NCBI GenBank assembly: GCA_002498385.1
Contig: DAHH01000019.1
Span: forward strand, 70,530-115,150
From: Methanobacterium sp. UBA410
GTDB lineage: Archaea; Methanobacteriota; Methanobacteria; Methanobacteriales; Methanobacteriaceae
Direction of reading: 5' to 3'
Length of the DNA: 44,621 nt
Positions 8,173 to 16,912 of the stretch are shown here, in pieces; position 1 is the first letter of the stretch; each line of letters opens with the position of its first letter. Position numbers and translations under genes: made by a program. The notes under the pieces are model-generated. The model was not told the origin of the DNA. It searched no databases and was given only the letters and a program-made list of their open reading frames with translations.

Positions 8173-8805
8173 TTACTGAACGAATGTTTGGATCCCTTCT
8201 ATTAAACATACAAAGTAATATCATCTTTGATGTGATTCGATATGGAACTGTAAATATGATTTTTTCATGGTTTCTGTGAATAAGGAACTATGAAGTTGGA
8301 TCTTGAACAGATCTTTGTTTATTAGAGTTAATGTGTAAGTTTTAAAGCTTTAGTGATTGTTTTGCATCATTGAATTGGTTTTGTATTTTGAACTGGCTGC
8401 CATATGTGTTGGTAAAAAGTTGCTTTAAATTTTTCATAGTTCGACTCTATAAACGGTACATTTTACCATACTTCTCGGTACTACAACACTCATAAGTTAC
8501 TAAATTGTCTATTTTAATATTTCTATATATTAATCTTGCGTTGTTGTTGGTGGTTAAATATTAATTAAACAATCGGCTTTTCTATTTTACTGTGGTTGAA
8601 AAGTAGTCTGTTTGCAACAAGTGGTCACCTGAGAAAATGTGATAAAATGGGTTTAAGTCAAAAAAACCATTATCTACATGGGGTGGGCCTCTTTTGAAGG
8701 AAGGAAGTTTTTGAAAAATAAAAAAAAGAAGTAAAATTTGTTCAATTATCCTGCTTTTTTTATTCAATTATTTGTTCAATTATTTTACTCATTCAACTTT
8801 TTGTT
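8173..8805. other. Long intergenic region between Lrp regulator and DUF4013 array
   Basis: About 630 nt with no supported gene. The only open frame (8582-8767, minus, 61 codons) has no ribosome site and an amino acid composition like random AT-rich DNA. The Lrp promoter should lie in the first 100 nt. The end nearest the array is rich in repeated TTCAATTATTT words. Confidence 0.45.
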
Positions 8806-9531
8806 TTATTCAATACTATCTTCAACATTTTCAAAGGCTGATGCATAGAGCCAGGCTGCAGACCTTGCATAGAACATGTAAATGTATGGGTTAACCAGTA
8901 AGAGGAGTATTATCCCTCCAATTACAGGGATGGATATAAGGATGCTTATCGCAACACTCAAAACAATTCCTATCATTATCATGACCACATACCAGATTAT
9001 CAGGTCTACCCATCCAATCTGGGAGATTAAATCCAGTATACTGCTGAAATCAAAGGCTGCATGTAAGTTGCTCTCGTTAAAAGCCATGTTTGCCACTGCA
9101 ACCACTGTTATGGGTGTGATTACAAGCATGTAAATCATTGATATGAGCATGCCTGCAAGTGCAGATCCCCCCATCAAACCCATCATTGTTGTAGGCGCGG
9201 TACTGGCAGCCTGCATGGCCATAATGGACATCATTGAAGACCAGATTGACATAACTGAAACTGCCATGATAACGATGGCGGGTATGAAATAAATGATGTA
9301 CACCACAAAAACTTTAATACCGTCCACAAACATTTCACCCCATTCCTCAAACTCAGGAAGTTCATTTAAACCTGCTAACGATGCTTTTAAAACCCTGAGA
9401 ACGTATCCTAACACCAAAAATACGGGAATTATTAAAAAACTTAGTAAAAATAAAATACCCAGTACAACAACCTTTTTCCAGTCGGATGATGGATATCTAA
9501 AAGAATCAGATACAACTTCTCCTATGTCCAT
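8806..9531 (-). CDS. DUF4013-type multi-pass membrane protein, paralogue 1
   Basis: This 241-residue protein begins MDIGEVVSDSFRYPSSDWKKVVVLGILFLLS and then carries long hydrophobic stretches, about six transmembrane segments. The charged motif LPEFEEWGEMFVDGIKVFVV lies after the second segment. The same start and motif recur in the next two genes, so the three are tandem duplicates. The layout matches DUF4013, a membrane family common in Methanobacteriales with no known function. The longest frame starts at 9549, but those first codons contain the ribosome site GAGGTGAAATC, so ATG 9531 is the start. Low GC and lack of cysteines or charged membrane residues give no catalytic hint. Confidence 0.82.
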   Translation of the reverse strand: MDIGEVVSDSFRYPSSDWKKVVVLGILFLLSFLIIPVFLVLGYVLRVLKASLAGLNELPEFEEWGEMFVDGIKVFVVYIIYFIPAIVIMAVSVMSIWSSMMSIMAMQAASTAPTTMMGLMGGSALAGMLISMIYMLVITPITVVAVANMAFNESNLHAAFDFSSILDLISQIGWVDLIIWYVVMIMIGIVLSVAISILISIPVIGGIILLLLVNPYIYMFYARSAAWLYASAFENVEDSIE

Positions 9532-9688
9532 AGATTTCACCTCATGCACTATATTTTGTGGTTTTTCAATTATGGAACTAACTTTTCCAAATGGATATGG
9601 ATTTTAAGTTACGGGTTGAACATTTAAAACTTTTCTACAAGTTCAATATGGTATTTTTTTGTTCAAAAAAATAAAAAAAGGGATAAAT

Positions 9689-10363
9689 CTATTCTTCGTT
9701 TGATGTAAATAAAAGGCCGATGGATCGTGCAACTAACAGATTTGAGTATGGATAAATTAGCAAAGCGGATATTAGGATGCCTATAAATGGAATGTTGTTA
9801 ACTATGTTTGTAATGATGCCTACAATGATTAATATCACAATCATCACTATGTACCATACTAAATACTTTCCCCAGCCTAATGCGCTGATCTTTTCGAGTA
9901 TCTCACTGAATTTAAATGCTGCTCCGAGGTCGCTGTCGTAGTAGGCCATGTTTGCTATTGCAATTGTGGCTATTAAACCGAATATGGCTGCAAGTATCAA
10001 TCCAATAAGTACAGTTACACCAATTAAACTCATAGTAGCTGTAGATAATGTTGCTAAACCCTGAGTTGATATTACTGAAGCTCCCACACCTGCCAAGATC
10101 ACGATTAAGGGGATTATGAAGTACACTACTTCAACGACAAATACTTTAAGCCCATCAAAGAACATTTCGCCCCACTCATCAAACTCAGGTAATCCGTCTA
10201 ATCCTGCTATGGATGCTTTTATTGTCCTAAGTATGTATCCCATCACTAAAAATGCGGGAATTATCAAGATACTTAGTAGGGTTAAGATACCCAATATTAT
10301 CACTTTCTTCCAATTGGATGAAGGATATTTAACTGACTCGGATATAATCTCTCCAATTTCCAT
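9689..10363 (-). CDS. DUF4013-type multi-pass membrane protein, paralogue 2
   Basis: The 224-residue protein starts MEIGEIISESVKYPSSNWKKVIILGILTLLS and shares LPEFDEWGEMFFDGLKVFVV with paralogue 1, which is its closest relative in the window by eye. About six hydrophobic segments follow. The region between segments three and four is shorter than in paralogue 1, which has a Met- and Ala-rich loop there. The ribosome site GGAGGTGAAATC directly precedes ATG 10363, inside the first codons of the longer frame starting at 10387. It lies 157 nt upstream of paralogue 1 on the same strand, a gap large enough for its own promoter. Confidence 0.82.
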   Translation of the reverse strand: MEIGEIISESVKYPSSNWKKVIILGILTLLSILIIPAFLVMGYILRTIKASIAGLDGLPEFDEWGEMFFDGLKVFVVEVVYFIIPLIVILAGVGASVISTQGLATLSTATMSLIGVTVLIGLILAAIFGLIATIAIANMAYYDSDLGAAFKFSEILEKISALGWGKYLVWYIVMIVILIIVGIITNIVNNIPFIGILISALLIYPYSNLLVARSIGLLFTSNEE

Positions 10364-10496
10364 GATTTCACCTCCATATATTTTCATTGTTTAATATGGA
10401 GCTTTATTCATATAAATTTATACAAAATCATGATCTAAAAAAGATTTAAGAAGATAAAAACGTATGAGATTAAGGAATAAATAAAATCAACTGCTG

Positions 10497-10541
10497 AATT
10501 AGATCTTACATTAATTAGATCTTATTGAATTAGATCTTACA
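10497..10541. repeat. Three near-tandem copies of AATTAGATCTTA
   Basis: The 12-nt word occurs at 10497-10508, 10513-10524 and 10528-10539, with spacing of 16 and 15 nt, in the non-coding gap between paralogues 2 and 3. It contains the palindrome AGATCT. Confidence 0.9.
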
Positions 10542-10730
10542 ATTTTTAATGTACATTGCCCTGTGTTGGATTAAAAAAATGAACAGAATACTCCAAAAAA
10601 ATAAAGAAGCTTCATGAGTGTAATTAGGGGTCCTGAACGAATACTTCTAAAAAAAAATTAGTTAGGTTATATCTTCCTTTTAATGTTTAAGTCACAGCCT
10701 TTCAATAAAAAAGAAATAAAAAAAGGGGGG

Positions 10731-11498
10731 TCATGTTTTACATGCCAGTGCAACTGATCTGGAAAGGAACATGTCGATGTAAGGCATTATAAGTAAGTAC
10801 AGTATCATGGATCCTACAAATGGATGAAGAAGGCTGAAAGCACCGCTTATAACTCCACCCAACAAAGTCAAAATGATTAAAATCATTATCATGACTATGT
10901 ACCATATTAAAAGGTTCTTCCAGCTTATTTCACGGATTTTGTCCAATATCTCATGGAATCTGAATGCTGCAGCAAACTCATCGTTGAGGGCCATGTTTGC
11001 TATTGCCACTGCCATTATTGGTAAGATTATGAGCATGTACAGCAGTGCAATCACACCTCCAATTCCTGCTCCTACTAAGATTCCCAGCGTCACTGCTGAA
11101 TTTGATAGTTCTGTGATTCCAGCAGTTCCTAAAGTTGTGATTGCTGCAATTGCCACTGAAATTATGAAAATTAAAATTGCAGGTAGTGCATAGATTATTT
11201 CGGTTACAATCACTTTTAAACCATCTTTAAACATGTCGAACGTTTTATCAAAATTTGGAAGCTCTGAAGTCCCTGACAAAGATGATCTCACAATTCTGAA
11301 CATGTAACCTTCTACCAGTAATCCAACCAGGATTCCAACGATGCCTAAACTTGCCAATAGAATATCATTTTTAACGCCAAGATCTGATACCAAACTTGAA
11401 ATACTGCTGATTGTTATTATAACTCCAAATATTAGGATCTTCTTCCAATCAGAGAAAGGATACCTTATAGCATCAGAAATGATTTCTGATATGTCCAT
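10731..11498 (-). CDS. DUF4013-type multi-pass membrane protein, paralogue 3
   Basis: This 255-residue member starts MDISEIISDAIRYPFSDWKKILIFGV and is the most diverged of the three. The conserved motif has become LPNFDKTFDMFKDGLKVIVT, losing the tryptophan and glutamates. It has an extra hydrophobic segment near residues 45-65 and a RFHEILDKIREISWKN loop matching FSEILEKISALGWGK in paralogue 2. ATG 11498 follows GAGGTGAAAAAAATT; the longer frame from 11543 runs through this ribosome site and is rejected. A 325-nt gap separates it from paralogue 2. Its divergence suggests it split off before paralogues 1 and 2 separated. Confidence 0.8.
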   Translation of the reverse strand: MDISEIISDAIRYPFSDWKKILIFGVIITISSISSLVSDLGVKNDILLASLGIVGILVGLLVEGYMFRIVRSSLSGTSELPNFDKTFDMFKDGLKVIVTEIIYALPAILIFIISVAIAAITTLGTAGITELSNSAVTLGILVGAGIGGVIALLYMLIILPIMAVAIANMALNDEFAAAFRFHEILDKIREISWKNLLIWYIVMIMILIILTLLGGVISGAFSLLHPFVGSMILYLLIMPYIDMFLSRSVALACKT

Positions 11499-12098
11499 AA
11501 TTTTTTTCACCTCGTTTTTGTGGGTGAGAGCAGATATGCTCAAACTTCAAAATAAACATCCGTTTTTTTTGGTGCAGAAATGGAATTTAAATCTGAGTTT
11601 TAAGTGAATGTTCAGTTCAAGTGGGGCGTGTCTTTAATTCAAGTTGCTCTCTATAACTGAATAACTTCTTAAGGAATTATCTCCGTAAGCACAAGTAATT
11701 TCTTAAGCACAAGTAAGATTAATTACAGTAGAATACTTATATAAACCCGTTGCATGTTTATAATCGCTGAAGTGTGCGGTAAAAACATTTTTTTTATGTA
11801 TTGTCCTGTTTTCACTAGTTTTTGGTTGGCTGTTAAAGGCAGACCAAGGTTTATATACGATATTCGTTAAAGAAAAATTGATTAAAAATTGGAACGTTCA
11901 TATGATGTTCACGTCTTAAAATAATTATTCGATACGTTTAAGAATGAAACTAATTATTTAAGAGGTAAATACTTAACTAAAGGTAAATAATTAACTAAAT
12001 TATTTAGCACGTAAAATTTTTTAACACATAATGATCATATTCTTAAGAATTGGATTTAAAACATTTTTGTGCATGTAAAGCATTTATAAGGTGAATTA
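11499..12098. other. Intergenic region, divergent promoters
   Basis: About 600 nt without a gene, between divergent genes. A TATA-like GTTTATATAC lies near 11850 on the plus strand. Two short duplications occur: TAAGCACAAGTAA at 11686 and 11704, and an 18-nt unit at 11963-11998. Confidence 0.45.
11963..11998. repeat. Two tandem copies of an 18-nt unit, one mismatch
   Basis: AGGTAAATACTTAACTAA is followed directly by AGGTAAATAATTAACTAA, about 100 nt upstream of the gene at 12099. Confidence 0.9.
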
Positions 12099-12785
12099 AT
12101 GAAATGGTACGCAGTTTTATTGATAATTCTCATCTTTTTCGGGGGTTACCTTTACATCTCAAGTTCTATGGGTGATGTTCAACCACTTGGAAGGCTAAGC
12201 TTTGTTAAATTAGCAAACCCTGACATGTATCCTGGACATTCTCATTCAGAGCTTTTGGCACAGTATGCACAGCAGCGCGGTTCTAAATGTGCGCTTGTTG
12301 TGCACTTTAAGGGAAGTTCGAACTACGTGAGTTACAACGACAATGGAGTGTACATAATTGAAATGGCCTTTGAGTCCTCTGCAGGATCAACAACGAATAT
12401 AGACTGGAATCAGGCTTTACAGTACTTCATTTTCGGAGTTCCAGACAATGAATGGAAGATCGTGGTCAACGGTAAGGAATTCGACACCTACGATGAAGCG
12501 TGGGCTGAAGTGATGAGGGAAGCCAAGGCGCACGGCCAGCAGGGACCAATACCCATGGTGTGGCATGGAACTGTAAGGGCAGGAAGCCCTGTAATCAATC
12601 CGGGGTGCGGATTCCCACTTTATTACTACATATGCTGGAAGCAGTACGGTCGTTTTGCAGCTTATTACTATGTACTATCCGGATATATCTTCCCCTACCT
12701 GAACGATCCCTACCGGAACTTTGAACTGCAGCATTCTTCTGAACTTCAGTATTACTACACCCACAACATGCTGAACTACGAGTGA
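12099..12785 (+). CDS. Membrane-anchored extracytoplasmic protein of unknown family
   Basis: I do not recognise this 228-residue protein. It opens with MKWYAVLLIILIFFGGYLYI, a signal anchor or uncleaved signal peptide, and the rest is hydrophilic and probably faces outside. The C-terminal third is unusually rich in tyrosine and tryptophan (PLYYYICWKQYGRFAAYYYVL, then QYYYTHNMLNYE). Two cysteines in the NPGCGFPLYYYICW segment plus one near residue 67 could form a disulfide. The ribosome site AAGGTG is 5 nt before ATG 12099. It stands alone, with trm1 convergent downstream, and a T-rich stem-loop follows the stop. No catalytic motif is evident. Confidence 0.7.
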   Translation: MKWYAVLLIILIFFGGYLYISSSMGDVQPLGRLSFVKLANPDMYPGHSHSELLAQYAQQRGSKCALVVHFKGSSNYVSYNDNGVYIIEMAFESSAGSTTNIDWNQALQYFIFGVPDNEWKIVVNGKEFDTYDEAWAEVMREAKAHGQQGPIPMVWHGTVRAGSPVINPGCGFPLYYYICWKQYGRFAAYYYVLSGYIFPYLNDPYRNFELQHSSELQYYYTHNMLNYE

Positions 12786-12787
12786 AA

Positions 12788-12840
12788 GGTAAAACTCAGA
12801 GGTTTTGCCCTATCACTCATGTGGATACTTCTTTTTTTGA
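12788..12840 (+). terminator. Stem-loops and T-run downstream of the 12099 gene
   Basis: GGTAAAAC at 12788-12795 can pair with GTTTTGCC at 12802-12809 around a 6-nt loop, with one G-T wobble. About 20 nt further on is a T7 run flanked by ACTTC and GAAGT. Together these look like a transcription end for the plus-strand gene. Confidence 0.5.
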
Positions 12841-12986
12841 AGTGTAGATCATAAAAGAGGTTTAGATCAAAAAAAGATTAATTGTTTAAGGTGTTTAAAA
12901 ATTTAGTTTTGAAAAAAATATTTTTTGTAAAAAAAGTATAAAAAGTACACTAAAAATGTTTGTTCATTAACTCTGAACTTAAACCC

Positions 12987-14165
12987 TTAATCCTTAATGG
13001 AAGATTTTTTAGCATTTAAAACAATTTTTTTCAATTCTTCAATGGGTGCATCTGTTTTGATACCTGTTGGTTCAAAATGCGTTCTTGAAACAAAATACCC
13101 TGCATTTTTAAGCATTTCAAGCACATTTAGAAGTGGTGGGGCGCTTATTTTCAGGTTTTTACATACTTTGTGGAGGTCATAGTATGTTGCAGGGGCAGAG
13201 GCTTCTTTATAACATGTTTTTAGAAGTTTAATGATTTTATCTTCCTCTTTAATGTTGATTTGAGGTAAAACTTCAATCATACCTGCTGTGAAATCTTCAT
13301 CAATTATGGGTCCGCACCAGAGGGGTCCCCCAATCCTCAAACTTTCTCCGCAGACTGGACATTTTAATGGAATTTGAGGGACCATTCCCTTTATTAGGGC
13401 CCTGTTAAGGCAGTTGTCACAGTGCGCAACGTAACCAAGGTTTTTAAGACTTTCATCGGTTTTTTTAGCTCCCTTTCCAACGGTTAGGTAGATCCGCATG
13501 TAATGTTCCGTACTGTGGGAAAACATGATGTTCATGTACTTCTTGTACTTGGCAAAGGTCCTTGCAATGAAACCTGCAAGGATTCTTATGCCGTTTTCAT
13601 GACAGTACTCAGTTTTAAGGGGTTTGGCACCGTACTTTCTGATACATGGTTCGGTGTAGGTACCGCAGAGTGAAGAAGTATCTGTGGCAGTGACACAAAG
13701 CATTCCTCCAGCCCTTAAACCTGCTGCAGCAGATTCAACATATGGTGCTGGTGTACCGAATGGGTCTATGTCCACAACATCGAATTTACCTCTGCACCTG
13801 CGAAGCATGATATTGGCATCCTCACGAAACACCCTCACATTCTCAATCTGATCGTTTTTAATGTTTTCCTCTGCAAACTGAACTGCAAGGGGATTTAAAT
13901 CGGTTATAACCACATTTTCAACGCCTTTCAATTCCTTGGCATATCTTATTCCCCTTATTCCAGTCCCTCCAAAGGAATCGCAGATGCTGATATCCCCTTC
14001 ATGGTTTCTACTGAAGACTGTTAATGCGGCCACTGAAATGTCCCTGTTAAGTTCCATAACTGGATTGTAAAATACTGGTGCTTTGGCTGATACTTTCTCA
14101 AACTTTGGCACCTTTATTGTTACATTTCCTTCGTGAATAGTTAAATTATTGTTATCTGTATCCAA
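12987..14165 (-). CDS. trm1: tRNA (guanine(26)-N2)-dimethyltransferase Trm1
   Basis: Trm1 dimethylates G26 in tRNA using SAM. The sequence shows NPVMELNRDISVAAL near residue 40, the SAM site SFGGTGIRGIRYAKE, VVITDLNPLAVQFAEENI, and the catalytic-region DVVDIDPFGTPAPYVESA. A zinc ribbon follows (CDNCLNRAL, later CPVC), and the protein ends with a winged-helix-like domain (YYDLHKVCKNLKISAPPLL). It is about 392 residues, full length for the archaeal enzyme. The frame can start at GTG 14174, but that codon lies within AGGTGG; TTG 14165, five bases after it, fits better. It converges with the 12099 gene. Confidence 0.94.
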   Translation of the reverse strand: MDTDNNNLTIHEGNVTIKVPKFEKVSAKAPVFYNPVMELNRDISVAALTVFSRNHEGDISICDSFGGTGIRGIRYAKELKGVENVVITDLNPLAVQFAEENIKNDQIENVRVFREDANIMLRRCRGKFDVVDIDPFGTPAPYVESAAAGLRAGGMLCVTATDTSSLCGTYTEPCIRKYGAKPLKTEYCHENGIRILAGFIARTFAKYKKYMNIMFSHSTEHYMRIYLTVGKGAKKTDESLKNLGYVAHCDNCLNRALIKGMVPQIPLKCPVCGESLRIGGPLWCGPIIDEDFTAGMIEVLPQINIKEEDKIIKLLKTCYKEASAPATYYDLHKVCKNLKISAPPLLNVLEMLKNAGYFVSRTHFEPTGIKTDAPIEELKKIVLNAKKSSIKD

Positions 14166-14200
14166 TTTATCCACCTTTTACTAATTTGCGTATCTTGGGC

Positions 14201-14242
14201 AGCTATTGTAATAACCTTTAAAGCTATTGTAATAACCTTTAA
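14201..14242. repeat. Two perfect tandem copies of a 21-nt unit
   Basis: The unit beginning AGCTATTGTAATAACCTTTA occupies 14201-14221 and 14222-14242 with no mismatch. It lies in the trm1/CPBP divergent intergenic region and may contain trm1 promoter sequence. Confidence 0.95.
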
Positions 14243-14277
14243 ATATGTAGTATTATACTAATAAATCTATGAGAATG

Positions 14278-14309
14278 ATTTCGGGATTTAGAAATTTCGG
14301 GATTTAGAA
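14278..14309. repeat. Two perfect tandem copies of a 16-nt unit
   Basis: ATTTCGGGATTTAGAA occurs at 14278-14293 and 14294-14309, perfectly repeated. Confidence 0.95.
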
Positions 14310-14347
14310 TGATTTTCATGGAATGATTCCCAACTACATTGTATCTA

Positions 14348-14408
14348 TTTTTCCTGAAAATTTTTCCTGAAAATTTTTATTACCTTTTTTGTTTAATTAC
14401 CTTTTTTG
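14348..14408. repeat. Two further tandem duplications (13 nt and 17 nt period)
   Basis: TTTTTCCTGAAAA is duplicated at 14348-14360 and 14361-14373. ATTACCTTTTTTG recurs at 14379 and 14396, and the second copy ends just before the CPBP ribosome site. Four separate duplications thus fall within about 210 nt. Confidence 0.9.
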
Positions 14409-14417
14409 GAGGAAAAA

Positions 14418-15341
14418 ATGTCCCAGCTACCATTTTTAAATAGTGCATCCCAAGGTAAAAATAGTTGGTGGCGTTATCTAATAACCATAGTCGTATCCCT
14501 TGTACTGGGAACCTTTGCAGCAATGATCCTTATTATTGCAGTTCTCACTGTTTATTCTATTTATTTTAGAACCAAAGCTTCTTACCTTATAGATATAAGT
14601 TCAACACTTTCAAATCCAATATTTCTCCTTCTGGAAGTGGGTGTTGGGTATTCAATATCCCTGTTATTCTTCTATCTCTGTTTGAGGGTTCTGCATAGAA
14701 GGAGCCTGATCTCCCTCATCAACATGGAAGGTAAAATAAGTTGGATGAATATGTTGAAGGGAGGCAGTTTATGGACATTTTTACTATTTTTAACAACCGT
14801 ATTACCCATACTTATATTTGGAGGGTCAGGTTATTCTGTAACCTTTGATCCAAAGACATTCAGCATTCTTCTGATTGTATGTTTAATAACCTTCCCGATC
14901 CAGGCATCCTTTGAGGAAATATTTTTCAGGGGCTACCTCATGCAGGGATTTGGGCTTCTTTCAAAGAAACCTGTGATACCACTGCTTTCAACGTCAATTA
15001 TATTCGCGCTAATGCACTTTTTTAATGGAACAGATCTGAAAATGAGTTTAATATTTGTTTCAAGTGCATTTGTGATTGGTTTGATGTTTGGAATAATAGC
15101 TCTTGGAGAGAACAGAATAGAAACAGCCATGGGGACTCATATTGCAAACAACCTCTTTGTGGCATTGATATACAATTCCTCAGATTCTGGGCTTGGAAAC
15201 CTTCCATCGGTGGTTACAGTGCAGTCCTCTGACCTTTACATGGGAGTGGTTGTAACAGTGGTACTTGCAGTTATCATGATAACCAGCATCTTCTGGAACA
15301 AGAAAGAGGATCTTTTCAAGATTTTCAGATTAAGTGCATGA
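14418..15341 (+). CDS. CPBP (CAAX protease/bacteriocin-processing) family membrane metalloprotease
   Basis: The 307-residue integral membrane protein has around eight hydrophobic segments. It carries the three conserved motifs of the Abi/CPBP family: SFEEIFFRGYLMQ (paired glutamates and arginine), FALMHFF (histidine) and THIANN (histidine with asparagine). Family members are intramembrane glutamic- or metallo-type proteases of the Rce1 fold; in prokaryotes they process small peptides or have unknown substrates. The longer frame starts at TTG 14406, but GGAGG sits between that codon and ATG 14418, which is the real start. No small peptide substrate gene is visible beside it, and it appears to be a single-gene unit. 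Confidence 0.87.
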   Translation: MSQLPFLNSASQGKNSWWRYLITIVVSLVLGTFAAMILIIAVLTVYSIYFRTKASYLIDISSTLSNPIFLLLEVGVGYSISLLFFYLCLRVLHRRSLISLINMEGKISWMNMLKGGSLWTFLLFLTTVLPILIFGGSGYSVTFDPKTFSILLIVCLITFPIQASFEEIFFRGYLMQGFGLLSKKPVIPLLSTSIIFALMHFFNGTDLKMSLIFVSSAFVIGLMFGIIALGENRIETAMGTHIANNLFVALIYNSSDSGLGNLPSVVTVQSSDLYMGVVVTVVLAVIMITSIFWNKKEDLFKIFRLSA

Positions 15342-15817
15342 TATTTTTAAGCTAGTAACTATGGGGTAACTGAGCAGTTAAGATAACTCAAGTAGTTTAA
15401 ATTTTGATTTTTTGGTTTTTCCTAATTTGGCACTTTATTTAACATGCAGACTGTATTACACGGAAACCTGGATTAAAAAATTGAGGAAGGTGGCACGTGC
15501 CTACTTTTCATTCACATTTTAATGGACTTATAAAGGGCCAAATATTATATATGGAACTGAGCATATCCATATGTTGAATGAGAGTTGCGTATACCACTTT
15601 GGGTACAACCCTAAAATTCCATTAATGTTTTTTTGGAGGACTGTAATCCTTTATTGATTAATACAACCAGTTTAAAATTGAATTTTAGAGGCATGAAACT
15701 TAATGAAAACTTAAATAATCCTGCAGCGTGTTCGGTGTATTCACCCAACATGATTTGGGTTTATATCTTGTTTTTTTAGTGTTTAGGTCAAATTTATTGA
15801 ATTAAAAAGGTGAAACC
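15342..15817. other. Intergenic region with DegT gene promoter
   Basis: About 476 nt with no gene. TATA-like sequences are at 15546-15554 (ATTATATAT) and 15769-15777 (GTTTATATC). The latter is about 45 nt before ATG 15818 and is the likelier promoter. Confidence 0.45.
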
Positions 15818-16912
15818 ATGATACCAATTGCCAAACCGCTCATAGAAGATAGGGAAATAGAAGAGGTAGTGAAAGTTTTAAGGTCTGGATTCATTGCACA
15901 GGGACCAAAAGTTGCTGAATTTGAAAGAAAATTTGCAGAATACGTTGGGGTGAAACATGCAGTTGCAACAAGCTCAGGTACAACGGCGCTGCACACAGCA
16001 CTCCTTGCTGCAGGTGTAAAAGCAGGAGATGAGGTTATAACGACACCATTCACCTTTGTTGCAACATCCAACTCGGCACTCTACGTTGGCGCAAAACCAG
16101 TATTTGTAGACATAGACCCAAAAACATACAATATCGACCCTAAAAAGATAGAAGAAGCCATAACAGACAAAACAAAGGCCATAATGCCGGTGCACTTGTA
16201 CGGTCAGCCAGCAGACATGGACACCATATGTGAAATAGCAGATTACCATGACCTTGTGGTTATTGAAGATGCAGCACAGGCCCATGGGGCTGTGTACAAT
16301 GATAAAAGGACGGGGTCCATCGGAAACGCGGGATGCTTCAGTTTTTACCCAACAAAGAACATGACAACGGGTGAAGGTGGAATGATAACCACGAACAGCA
16401 ACGAAATTGCAGAAGCTGCCAGAATGTTCAGGGCCCACGGTGAAAGCGAGCGTTACACACACGTTGTTCTGGGCTACAACTTCAGGATGACGGATATTGC
16501 AGCTGCAATAGGGATTGTTCAGCTTAAAAAACTGGACACTCTCAACGTAAAACGGATAAAAAATGCAATATACCTTACAGAACACATAAAAAACATAGAT
16601 GGAATTGAACCACCATACGCCCCTGAAAATGTGAGGCACGTGTTCCACCAGTACACAATACGCGTCGATAGTTCCAAAAGAGACGACATGATCAAATTCC
16701 TCAATGACAAGGGAGTTGGAACAGGCATACACTACCCAAAACCAGTTTACGCTCAAAAACTTTACAAAGACCTTGGAATAACCGCATCATGCCCCGAAGC
16801 TGAAAAAGCAGCATCTGAAGTAATATCCATACCAGTACACCCATCGGTGAGTCCAGAAGACCTTGAAAAAATAGTGGCTGCACTTGAAAAGGCTTCAAAA
16901 ACCATTCTTTAA
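15818..16912 (+). CDS. DegT/DnrJ/EryC1/StrS-family PLP-dependent sugar aminotransferase
   Basis: The 364-residue protein is a full-length fold-type I aminotransferase. It has the nucleotide-sugar aminotransferase start GFIAQGPKVAEFE and the TSSGTTALHTAL phosphate-binding loop. VIEDAAQAHGA (residues 148-158) contains the aspartate that binds the PLP ring nitrogen. SFYPTKNMTTGEGG contains the Schiff-base lysine K180. Relatives convert 4-keto-6-deoxy sugars into amino sugars such as perosamine for surface glycans or N-glycans. No other sugar gene lies nearby, so the substrate is open. The start follows AAGGTGAAACC, a strong ribosome site. Its codons are richer in C-ending choices than most neighbours, suggesting good expression. 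Confidence 0.9.
   Translation: MIPIAKPLIEDREIEEVVKVLRSGFIAQGPKVAEFERKFAEYVGVKHAVATSSGTTALHTALLAAGVKAGDEVITTPFTFVATSNSALYVGAKPVFVDIDPKTYNIDPKKIEEAITDKTKAIMPVHLYGQPADMDTICEIADYHDLVVIEDAAQAHGAVYNDKRTGSIGNAGCFSFYPTKNMTTGEGGMITTNSNEIAEAARMFRAHGESERYTHVVLGYNFRMTDIAAAIGIVQLKKLDTLNVKRIKNAIYLTEHIKNIDGIEPPYAPENVRHVFHQYTIRVDSSKRDDMIKFLNDKGVGTGIHYPKPVYAQKLYKDLGITASCPEAEKAASEVISIPVHPSVSPEDLEKIVAALEKASKTIL

Noticed and set aside
8582..8767. 61-codon open frame on the minus strand
   Set aside because: No ribosome site, no recognisable motif and composition typical of AT-rich non-coding DNA.
15974..16756. 260-codon minus-strand frame opposite the DegT-family gene
   Set aside because: It is a long antisense frame caused by the codon bias of the aminotransferase; it has no family features and a Cys/Tyr/Val-rich composition.
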